DNA from: Vanrija pseudolonga
Taxonomy: Eukaryota; Basidiomycota; Tremellomycetes; Trichosporonales; Trichosporonaceae
Length of the DNA: 64,000 nt
Direction: 5' to 3'
NCBI RefSeq assembly: GCF_020906515.1
Contig: NC_085850.1
Span: forward strand, 372,001-436,000
Part shown: positions 21,363 through 32,933 of the stretch, in pieces
How positions within the stretch are numbered: position 1 is the first letter of the stretch
Layout of the letters: every line of letters begins with the position of its first letter
The notes under the pieces: model-generated
What the model saw: the letters and a program-made list of their open reading frames with translations, nothing else
What the model was told of the DNA's origin: nothing
Database searches by the model: none
Program-made: the position numbers and the translations under genes

Positions 21363-22537
21363 ATGACCACCTACACCCCCGACACCCCCGCCAAGCCCGA
21401 CTTCCTCGCCACCCTCGAGCGGGACGGCTTCGTCGTCGTGCCCGGCGTTATCCCCGCTGCCGCGTGCGAACAGTTCCAAGAGTCGGCTCTGAGCTGGCTC
21501 GAGGGGTTCCCGTTTGGCTTCAAGCGCGATGACAGGAGTACCTGGACCGCGGAGCACCTGCCATACTCTACTACGTGGGTGCGGGGGCGTGCATCACTGA
21601 CACGCCCAGCGGCGGCCTGTATAACCGCTACGCTGTCGGGCACGAGGACTTTGTGTGGAAGATCCGCAGCGAGCCTGGCATCCGCGACGTCTTCGCGCAG
21701 GTGTGGGGCACTGACGACCTCATCTCGAGCTTTGATGGGTTCAATGCGAGCTTTCCTATCAACAAGGAGACTGGGAGGACAGATATTGCGCCGACCAAGC
21801 CGTGGCCTCGTGCGTTGATAGTCGGGCGAGGAATATCCGCATTCGCTGACACCCACACCTCCAGACATCGACCAGAACCCCCGCCGCGTGCACCAGTTCG
21901 AGCTGTACCAGGGCATCGCCAACCTGAGCCCCAACGGCCCGAACGACGGCGGCCTCTGCGTCCTCCGCGGCAGCCACAAGCTCCACGAGGAACACTTTGC
22001 CGCCATTGGCGGCTTCCGTCCCGACCGCGACGCGGGCGAGAACGAGAACGGATACTTGTATACGGAAGAAGACTTCCAGTGGTACAAGGACAAGGGGTGC
22101 GAGGAGGTCAAGGTGTGCGCGAATGCCGGCGACTTCATCCGTGAGTTGTGTGCGCAGCGTCGTGGCGATCACCCGCGCCACACTGCCACACAAAACTTGC
22201 TGTGCCCCCACTGACGCCCCCAGTGTGGGACTCGCGCACGGTCCACTGGAACGCCTCGCCAGTCGGCACGCAGACCCGTTTCGTCACCTATGTCTGCCTG
22301 TGCCCCCGGTCGTTCATGACGTCCGACGAGCTCACGGAAAAGCGCAAGGTGTTCAACGCGCGCAAGGGCACCACCCACTGGCCGCAGATGAACCGTATCC
22401 CGGTCGAGCGACCCAACTACCCCTTGGCGCTGCCGAAGCGGCCGGATGGGAGCGACTGCCCCGCGCACAGGACGCGGCCGTTCAAGGAGCCGGTTGAGAC
22501 GACTGATGTGCTGCGTCTTGTCGGTGTCAGGGCGTAG
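21363..22537 (+). CDS. Phytanoyl-CoA dioxygenase (PhyH) family Fe(II)/2-oxoglutarate oxygenase
   Basis: Exons 21363-21574, 21610-21809, 21865-22140 and 22224-22537 give 333 residues. The double-stranded beta-helix carries the iron triad: HIDQN (His and Asp, with the His codon made by splicing at 21809/21865) and the distal His in RTVHWN, followed by the 2-oxoglutarate-binding Arg in QTRFVTY. The N-terminal DGFVVVPGVIP is the typical family opening. Members hydroxylate diverse small molecules or lipids, so a phytanoyl-CoA substrate should not be assumed. There is no signal peptide, and the C-terminus shows no clear peroxisomal SKL. The divergent sugar transporter suggests a shared catabolic setting, which is inference. 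Confidence 0.88.
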
Positions 22538-22918
22538 TGGAGCGTGGGGAAAGGAGGAGGAGGAGGATGAATAGAGGAAACGAGCTGTAGCTGATAGTTG
22601 ACGCGTGATGTTTGCGGATGCCGGGAGGGACAGAGGCCGAGATCGAGGCAAAGTCGGACACCACCTCACACTTCGCCACACTGCCGCAGCCACATTGGCT
22701 GCGCCCCGCGCTTTTCAAGCCACCGTAAACCAAGTGGACGCTGGCGCCGCAAGATTCCGCGTTACCGTTGCTGTCGAACTGTGCGCCGCTGATGATGAAC
22801 AGTGCTTTCAAAGTCGAAACACGCCTGAACAGTTCATCCAACACTCTTCAAAGTCGCGCCGCACATCACTGCTGTGAGGTCACTTGGCTGGAATAGGCAC
22901 CGTTTAGCGAGTATCAAA

Positions 22919-22938
22919 TGACGTGTAAACTGACGTCA
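22919..22938 (+). promoter_or_regulatory. Paired bZIP (CRE-like) sites upstream of SPE3-LYS9
   Basis: TGACGTG at 22919-22925 and the full palindrome TGACGTCA at 22931-22938, 229 bp upstream of the start codon. TGACGTCA is the ATF/CREB site and can also be bound by Gcn4/CpcA-type factors, which control lysine genes in fungi. The factor is inferred. Confidence 0.5.
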
Positions 22939-23108
22939 TTGTGGCTTGAGTGTCGCGGCTTTGACCGGTACAGTGAGCGAGTCGTTGTAGAAGTGAGCGG
23001 TGACGGGATCAAATCTCCGTTGGCAGTGCCGTCCCTACGTTTTGGAATTTCCTCGCCAGTTCGCAGTGGAGGCAGTCTCTCTGTCCCACTACGGGCGCTG
23101 CGTCGAGT

Positions 23109-23115
23109 TTTATAA
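23109..23115 (+). promoter_or_regulatory. TATA-like element of SPE3-LYS9
   Basis: TTTATAA lies 52 bp upstream of the ATG and is followed by a C/T-rich tract without any ATG, leaving room for a short leader with no upstream ORF. Confidence 0.5.
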
Positions 23116-23166
23116 CTGCAGAGGTACCCTCTTCCTCCTTTCCATCTCTCCAGAAAAACATTAAAA

Positions 23167-25777
<2,611 letters not shown>

Positions 25778-26207
25778 GTCGTAGTTATTATTCATAGCAC
25801 TAAAAGCGGACCGAAAGGGATGCAAAGTAACGCACTTGCATGATGACAACGGGTGTGTGGTATGTGTGGGCGTTCCAGACGAGGCGAGAGTGTTATTGCA
25901 ATGACCACGGATCCACATTAGTACAACGCACGTGCCCACTGGCCCTTTGTACGGGTACAAGGTGTAGATACATTGACGCCTCTCGCGCTCCTACTCCTTC
26001 TACTGAGGTTTTCTCCACTGCTAATGCTGGGTTGTACAGGTAGTTGTATATTTGAGTTTCAAGGTGTTTTCTCCACTGCGTAAATGCTGGGTTGTATACA
26101 GATGTGTGTTGGTGTGTTGTTTTCTCCACTGCGTAGTGCTGGGTTGTAAATGCCGAAGGTATAAGGTCGTGCGTGTGCGGTGTCGTGAGTCGCTCGTCAT
26201 CAGCTGC
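25778..26207. other. Shared 3' region of SPE3-LYS9 and arginase
   Basis: This 430 bp between convergent genes should contain both poly(A) regions. Its right half holds a three-copy repeat (next entry). There is no gene. Confidence 0.65.
26008..26148 (+). repeat. Three spaced copies of a 29-31 bp element
   Basis: Copies at 26008-26036, 26066-26096 and 26119-26148 all read GTTTTCTCCACTGC, then 2-5 variable bases, then TGCTGGGTTGTA. Spacers of 29 and 22 bp between them are unrelated. Spacing from start to start is 58 and 53 bp. They lie 60-200 bp beyond the arginase stop and 230-370 bp beyond the SPE3-LYS9 stop, so they may be transcribed in either or both mRNAs. I do not recognise the element. 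Confidence 0.88.
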
Positions 26208-27613
26208 TTAGAGTAACGTCTCGCCCAGAGCGGCGCGGGACAGCGAGCAGCCAATGGCGACCGTCTGCGCGACCGACGCGGCGTCGTCTCCGAGCGAGGG
26301 GTTGACCTCGACCACGTCGAGCGCGACGAGGTTGCCGGTCTCGGCGATCGCCTCGGCAATGTAGTGGCCCTCGCGGAAGGTCAGGCCGCCACGCACAGGC
26401 GTGCCCGTGCTGGGCGTGATGGTGGGGTCGAGCGCGTCGACGTCGTAGCTGAGGTGGATGGGGCGGTCGCGGCCAATGTGGTCGAGGGCGAGGTCCATGA
26501 CCTTGCCGATACCGTGCTTGTCGACATCGTGCATCGTGAAGACCTTGATGCCGTGCTCCTTGAGGATCTTCTTCTCACCGTTGTCAATGTCGCGCAGGCC
26601 AATGTACACCAGGTCCTCGGGCTTGAGCACCGGCTTGAGCCACTCGTTGAACGGCGCGACGTCGGTGCCCTCCAGGCCGAGGAGGAACGACACGGGGCAG
26701 CCGTGCAGGTTGCCCGAGTCGGTCGTGAGCGGCGTGTTGATGTCGGCGTGGGCGTCGACCCAGACGAGTGCAGCGTTGGGGAACTTGCGCTTCGTGCCAG
26801 CGACAGTTCCGACGGCCTAGGACGTCAGTAAAAGTTCGAAGCGAGGCGTCGCTACCGCCCGATCCGCGCTTGTGCGCCGATGAAGCGCCCAGGCGCCGCC
26901 GACCACCAAGGTCATCAAACTCACCAACGAGTGGTCACCGCCGAGCGTGAGCGGGAGCTTGCCGCCCTCAGCGACGTCGGCGACGTCAGAAGCAAGCTGC
27001 TTGGTGACGGTGCTGACCGCGCGAGGCTGCTTCATCTTGCCGATGTCGGCGTCGCTCTTGACCGTCGAGAGGAGCGTGTCGACCGCACCCTCGTTGTGCT
27101 CGACGTGCCATCCGAGCGACTGGAGCTGGTTGAGCAGACCGGCCTGGACGAGGTGGTCGGGGCCCTTGTCGACGCCCGCGCGAGGCTGGCCACCGGAGAA
27201 GGGGTACGAGAGGACCTGGGGGAGGTGTTAGCTGGTAGGAAGTTGGGCCGGCAGGGGCGAGATGGGGAGGGCGTCTGAGGGCAGAGGCCGCGCGAGAGTG
27301 GCCATCTCGCGTCGCGCTGTCGGTGACTAGCTGGCGCGACTACGTAGCACCTTGCACCCCATACCACCTCACAGCACCTGAAACCTCGCCCATCTCGCCG
27401 CGCTGGGTGCTCGCTTCGCTCGCCCCATCGCGTACTCACCGAAACAGTAGCCGGCTGCGCGAGGAACTTGTACTCGTAGGTCGGCTTCGCCGCGGTCTCG
27501 GTAAGAGGGCGGAGGAAGTACTCTGACCGGCTCGAGTGGGCGCGCGCAAGGCGGGGCGTCGCGATGGAGCGGCCGCTCAACGAGCGGAGGGCGGTGGCGC
27601 GGAAGGCTGACAT
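26208..27613 (-). CDS. CAR1: Arginase, probably mitochondrial
   Basis: Arginase splits arginine to ornithine and urea. Exons 27613-27440, 27215-26925 and 26816-26208 give 357 residues. The manganese-binding motifs are complete: LGGDHSL (the intron follows directly), VWVDAHADINTP and LSYDVDALDP, plus the SLGDD region near the end. The first 30 residues (MSAFRATALRSLSGRS...) have seven Arg, many Ser/Ala and no acidic residue, typical of a mitochondrial presequence and absent from cytosolic yeast arginase. An in-frame extension upstream has no ATG that I would prefer. Its convergent neighbour makes spermidine, which ultimately depends on ornithine. Confidence 0.94.
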
Positions 27614-28005
27614 GGGGCTGGGGGGCTGGGGGGAACAAGAAGCAGTATACAGCGAAGAGGCGTTGGCTTTAGCGATCGAGACGTGCACGTATGTGATCGA
27701 CGGCGTGTGGGCAAAGAGAACAAAAGATGTCGTGGGGGTTGTGTCTCTTTTATAGTCGCGCTTGTGTGACAAAAGCGTGGATGGGTGTCACGAGAAAAGC
27801 GCGCAGTCACTTGTTGCGTTATCGCCGCAAGCAGCCAGGCACTTTGTCCGATTCGTCGGATCTTGTAGCCGCGCGCTTATCCGTGGCACCACGGCGCGTC
27901 TGTGCATCCGCCACACGACGCGACGAGACTGCACTCATTCAACAACTGCATTCATTGGGTTTCTTCTCAACTACTGACTGCTCGAACTGCGCGATCTACT
28001 CTACT
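27614..28005. promoter_or_regulatory. Arginase promoter region
   Basis: This 392 bp separates the arginase start (-) from the 3' end of the next gene (-). On the arginase strand a TATAAAAG lies at 27754-27747, about 135 bp upstream of the ATG. A GATA word (CGATAA) lies near 27820 and GGATAA near 27883, compatible with nitrogen control by GATA factors; that link is inferred. Confidence 0.5.
27747..27754 (-). promoter_or_regulatory. TATA box of arginase
   Basis: TATAAAAG on the minus strand, about 135 bp before the arginase start codon. Confidence 0.6.
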
Positions 28006-29853
28006 CTACACGGCAGTGAACACGAAGGTCTGCTGCTCGGCCTTGCGCCCACCGCCGACCTTGGAGCCGCTCACGTCGGTCCAAGAGCGGGGGGGCACGA
28101 GCTCGACGGCGCTCGATGTGATGGCCAGCACGAGCCCAGACCAGCTGTTGACGAGGCGGAAGGTACCCGTGAGACTGTTGTCCTTGGCCGAGCGGCCCGG
28201 GATGATCCACCACTGGTGGCCGACCTGGCCGCCCGCGGCGCCGAGGCTCGCCGGCGTGCCCCAGGCGCGGGTGGCCACCTGGTCGCTCGTGCCGAGCTCC
28301 TTGCCTGTGCCGACGTTGGTGAGCGAGTACGAGCCGTCGCCGTTGGCCTTGGAGGTCCACTTGTCGTTCGCTCCGCCAGCCGTCAGCGGGATCCCGGCCG
28401 CCGTGACGATCTTGTACGTCTTGTTCGTGTCGATGACGCTCGGGGTAGGTGTCGACGGCTCAATGTTGAGGTTGACGTACTCGGAGTTGCCGGTCGAGCA
28501 GCCAAAGCTGCAGTAGCCGCGGAAGTTCTTGCCAATGTAGTGGCCGGACGTCTTGCTAGCCGAGTCGATGAACCAACGGTACTGCGACATGGTTTTGTAG
28601 GAAGGTCCAGAGTCGCCGAGCAGCTTCCACTTCTGCGTGGTGAGGTCGGCGCTGCCGTAGAACTGCTGCGAGACGTTGTGGTTCGTGTCGACGGCGTTAG
28701 GCTGGCCGACCCACTGGCCGAGGTACGGGTTGTAGCTTGCGTCCATCCAGAAGAGGGGGGTCGTCGGCGGCGTGAGGCCGAGGGCGATCTGCTGATCGGC
28801 CGTCTGCAGGTTCTTGGGGTTGTAGTCCTTGGCAGGGGGCGTGTAGCCGAGGTCACCGTCGTTCACGACCGGGATGATGCCTGACTCGCGGCCGCCGAGA
28901 CCGGGCTCGCTCCAAGCGCCATTGTACCACTTCTGCCACGAGCCCGCGGCAAACTTGGACGAGATGGGCGCGCGCGCAGCATGCGCGTAGAACGCCTTCC
29001 AGATGTTGAGGTTATACTTGTCGATAATACGGCTGTAGTAGTTGATGTAGAAGTAGCCACTGGCGACATCGACGACGAGGCGCTGGTCACCCGCGCCCCA
29101 CGAGTAGGTGGCGCCTGGGAAGGTGACATTGTCGCCGCGCTGGTAGTTGCCGTAGGGGGTCGAGAGGATGCCCTCGACAATGTTCCACGTCTGGCCCTGG
29201 TCCTTGGAGATGGCGTAGTCGATGCGGTCAAAGTGGAGCGCGTCGCCGTACGGGTGGCCCGAGAACTCGTTGTATGAGCAGGAGCGTCAGCGAGCGCAAG
29301 TGATGCGAGTGCAAGTGATGCGAGTGCTCTTCCATCACGTCCCACCACGTCCCACCACGTCCAACTCACGAATCAGTCCGTACCAGTCGCCAGTGTCCGG
29401 GTCGACCCAAACACCGATGAGGTCGCAAAAGTTCTTCTGCGAGTAGTCGGGGTACGGCGCCTTGCCGTTGGCGTCCGGCGTGCGCGGGGCATATGTGGCG
29501 ATCTTGCCCGTGGGCGAGTTGTTGCAGCGCCAGGTAGTGTTACCGTTCGAGTCGAGCGGGTTGGCGGGGTTGACAAACTTGGACAGCGGGTAGTCCCAAT
29601 ACACGTCGTCAATCGTGTTCCCCGTGAAAAAGTTCCACTCGCGCGACTCGTTGTCGCTGTACAGCGAGTGGCTCTGCTGCAGGTGGTACGAGCCGTCCTT
29701 GTCGAGGAACGACCAGCCCGGCGTGTCGTCGGCGAACTTCCACACCCCGACCGTGCCAACGTTGACAGTGTACCCTGGTGCGCGGGCGACGGCTGCGCCG
29801 AGCGCCGGCGAGGCGGCGAGGAGAGCAAGAGCTGCGACCTGAGAGAGGGACAT
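28006..29853 (-). CDS. Secreted sialidase-like protein with C-terminal lectin-like domain
   Basis: The start at 29853 gives MSLSQVAALALLAASPALGA, a clear signal peptide; an upstream in-frame ATG would bury it. The N-terminal two thirds look like a beta-propeller glycosidase: a classical Asp-box SKDQGQTW (about 29205) marks the sialidase/BNR type, with many aromatic and N-glycosylation sites. The final 150 residues look like a ricin-type beta-trefoil (repeats such as NGDGSYSLTNVGTGKEL and GHQWWIIPG with a QxW-like motif). I cannot name the substrate. One intron lies about 29369-29266, made mostly of short tandem repeats. The strong donor GTGAGT at 29369 has no AG acceptor that keeps frame; a weaker donor with acceptor ACGAG at 29266 does. 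The exact junction is therefore unsure. Confidence 0.65.
29296..29360 (+). repeat. Two short tandem repeats inside the intron of the sialidase-like gene
   Basis: GCAAGTGATGCGAGT occurs twice head to tail (29296-29325), and a CCCACCACGT-type decamer occurs about three times (29331-29360). Together they form most of the intron. Confidence 0.85.
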
Positions 29854-30925
29854 GGCGCTTGGGGATCCAAGTTGGAGGGGGTGCTGCCTTGTGCGCGGTT
29901 TATCTACGTCTCGAAAGCTGCCCGCGAGAGCTGACATCACTCATAGAAAGCACCGGCCAACGCGCCGCACTCGAGTCAGATTGCGCTAACGTCAACACGT
30001 CTTTAGGTTGGCGCCACAAGCACTAAAGTGCCACTAATCTGGCTCGCTTCGCGGCGACTTGGATGAAGGGAACAACGACGGGAACAGGACACAATTAATG
30101 ACCCGACCTGCCGATATCAACGAACCCCGACCTACATATGCATGCGGGGTTCATCTCCTCATCACGCCGCCCTCGCCGAGGCAATGTCGCCGCGCACACC
30201 AACCCCGACACGCCCTTGGCAAGCGCCAGGTTTAGAACACCTAGCACGCTACGGGACGAGCTTATCTCGGCCACTAGCGCCTGCCCAACCCACGGACACG
30301 CCGGACTCACTATGCCCTCCGCCGTCACTGGCCCGGCTGCACTGGCCCCGTGGGTGCCCTGCTCCGTCGTGCTGGCCCCGCAATGCGGCGCATTCTCCGA
30401 CAGACTCGGTGCTGGGCTAGAGCCCATCTGTAGCAGAGGGCCGCCGAGGGTCCCGATGAGGTTGAGGGGTTGATATGTGAACACCATGACGAGGGGGTTG
30501 CCAAACTCGTGGGGCACCGGCGTCCTTGTCCCGGGTTTCCGCTTACCTTTGCAGCGGAATCCGTGCTGCTTGGGGAGGCTGGGGAGGCCTAGAAGTCCCA
30601 ATGGAAGCTATGTCGATCGCCTTAAGCTACATTGACGCTCGGCGAGTGCGGCTGCGAAGGATGTAGGTGACGTTCGCGGGTGCCACTTCCGCGCAGGACC
30701 CCCCTCCAGCTAGTGAATCCTCCTCGGCGACCTCTCCGAGCGCTGATTAGGCCCTCTTGAGCATAACGAGACCAGCACAGCACGTCACTGGCCACGTCCC
30801 GCTCACTGTGATGTAATATTGCATGCGACATTGTGTTGTGTGAAAGGCCAGTGTCCACTCTACCTACGTAGTGTGTCCACTCTATGCTGAATGTTTTAAT
30901 TGTTCATGCTGGATTTCCCCGTCAG
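29854..30925. other. Intergenic region, no gene seen
   Basis: This 1.07 kb lies between the start of the secreted protein (-) and the 3' end of the Nur1-like gene (-). The longest frame (30095-30601, -) has no domain, no clear start context and mixed composition; I do not call it. The part next to 29854 should be the promoter of the secreted protein. No repeat or RNA gene is seen. Confidence 0.5.
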
Positions 30926-32639
30926 CTACTCCTGATTGTCCAGGACATAGCCCAGTAACCCACGGTCGCTGGTAGTGCCGACACCACGGTCGACCATGGA
31001 GGCAAAGACGCGTTTGTAGACGAAGCGGCGGTCGTACTCGCGCATGACCTCGGCGGACAGGAGCATGCGGTCCTTGACTAACTGGGCGAATGAGGCCGCG
31101 AGGTGCGAGAGGAGGAACGCCGTTGCGACGCTGAGGAGGGGGGTGATGAAGGGGTGAAGGGTGGTGAGGAGGTACGCAATGATAGGGGTAGATGGAGGAA
31201 GGGCGCTGAGGATGTCAGCTGCGTCCCCATCAGCCGCCAGCTTACCAGAAAAAGGCGAGGCAGAAGTCAGGCGGATCCCAGACGCGCAGGGACTGAATGC
31301 GGTCGTTGTTGCCGCCTCTCGCACTGGTCGCGGGCTGGCGGAAGCCGAACGTAGAAAGCAGAGCGTGGCTAGGTAGGTAAGCGACCGCAAGAGGGGAGTA
31401 ACCTACTAGGACCACTTGAGGAAGATGACGAGTGAGCGGAGCGCAATGCGGGCACACTTTGCAGTGAAGGTCTCATTGCGAGGCGCGTCGTCCCTTTCAG
31501 CTACATGCTCCTCCTTCTCCTCGGCGGGGACACCAGCCTTTGTGGGGGAAGGGATTGGCGAAGCATTGGGCGATGGAACGGGGTCGTTTCCCTGGCAGGT
31601 TAGTGGCTGGCTTGCAGTGCAAACCTACCGAGCGGAGCTGCATGTCATATGTCCTGAACCTGGTGAAAAGCCAGGCAGCGTTGGCGACAGACAGAGCGAA
31701 CAAGAGGACGGTGACAGTCGCAGCCTGGGGGTGAGCTACGACCGACAGAATTTAGCTCACGAGACGGGCTCCAGCAAGACCACGGCGTGCGGGCTTCTCC
31801 TCGTCGTAACGTCCCCAGCGATCATCGACGCGGTTGTACGGCGTCGAGCGAAGAATTGTGGCTTCCTCTGTGCGGCCGCTTGACAGAGGAGCAAGAAGCA
31901 GCCAGTGCACCGTTCCGAGGAACAAGGCGATAGGGTTGGCGAATCTGGCGGGAGGAAGAATCTCCTCGACGCTAGTGGGGATGTTGAAGATTGCGGCGTC
32001 GATCAGATTCATGGGCGATTCAAAAGCACTGGCGGGGTTAGAAGGTCGTTTAACTCCTCTGAACACCTACCGTTTAAACAGCGACTTGCGGCGCACAAGA
32101 CGCTGCTTGGGCTGCTTAGGCATGGCGTCCGCCTCGGCGCGGAGCCGAGCCTCCACCTCAGCCTTCTTCGCGGCACGAGCGTTACCCGCCATATCGAAAG
32201 GGATGGTGGAGCTCCTGCTAAGCGACGTTGGCGGGGTGTAGGCGAATGGCGAGTGGATAAGGCGTGCAGGTGTGCGCGTGGGTGTGTGGAGTAAGCCGGT
32301 GGGTAAGCCCTGTGTGGGGGTCGAGTCGCCGCCGACGCCAGTGCTCTTGTATCTCGCAGGCGACGTGTCACGCTGCTTGGGGGTGGCGAATATGTTGCTC
32401 TCACGGCGATCAAACACGTTGCTCTCGCGCCGACTGCTCTCGCGGCGGTCAAAGACGGCGCTGTCGCGCCGCTTCTCGCGGTTCGCAGCCTTGGACGGCG
32501 TGAGCGGGGAAGGTGATGGTGGTTCTGGGCTCTCCTCGAGATCCCGCGTCGAGTGCGACCTCGAGAGCTGGGATGGCGGGCGCGCAAACGCCGACAGCGA
32601 CTTGCGTCCGCGCGCTGGCGCCAATGGCGACTGCGACAT
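30926..32639 (-). CDS. Nur1/Mug154-type nuclear rim membrane protein (DUF2418)
   Basis: In yeasts Nur1 sits in the inner nuclear membrane with Lem2, tethering rDNA and heterochromatin. The first exon (32639 to about 32068) codes a disordered Arg/Ser-rich nuclear tail with repeated FDRRES units and basic RRKSLFKR. Later short exons add membrane segments: ALFLGTVHWLLLAPL, TVTVLLFALSVANAAWLF, RSLVIFLKWSYYSLLAVAYL and a last IIAYLLTTL...LLSVATAFLLSHL. The family hallmark RVWDPPDFCLAFFW (about 31270) precedes the last membrane segment, and the C-terminal FVYKRVFASMVDRGVG fits the family end. Exon joins after the first are approximate. It diverges from Rim20 with only 294 bp between start codons. 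Confidence 0.72.
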
Positions 32640-32933
32640 TGCTTGAGGTTGAGAGTTGAGTAAGAGAGAGAGGACAGGATGAAGAGATGCAAGGAAAAAG
32701 TTGTGTAGTGTGTTGTTGTGTTGTTGCGTCACTTGCCCGTCATTCATATCTACCTATTTAATCCTCCCATTTTGCCCTGGACCACCAACACCACCGCCAG
32801 CGTCAGCCTCCACCCTCGCCGCCGTCGATGACATCTCGCACCACAAACCACCTCAAACATCTGCTTCTTTGCTCTCCTCATCGCGCCCATTAGCTGACAG
32901 TGCATCACACAGTCGAGATAATAGAGCAGTAGA

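Larger units (their letters stand above)
22538..23166. other. Intergenic: PhyH 3' end and SPE3-LYS9 promoter
   Basis: This 629 bp carries a CRE-type palindrome, a TATA-like element and a pyrimidine-rich leader before the fusion gene (separate entries). The left 300 bp shows nothing identifiable. Confidence 0.6.

Noticed and set aside
29854-29940. Upstream start for the secreted protein
   Set aside because: It would place 29 polar residues before the signal peptide.
30095-30601. 168-residue minus-strand frame
   Set aside because: No domain, no upstream or downstream exon partner, composition typical of noncoding sequence here.
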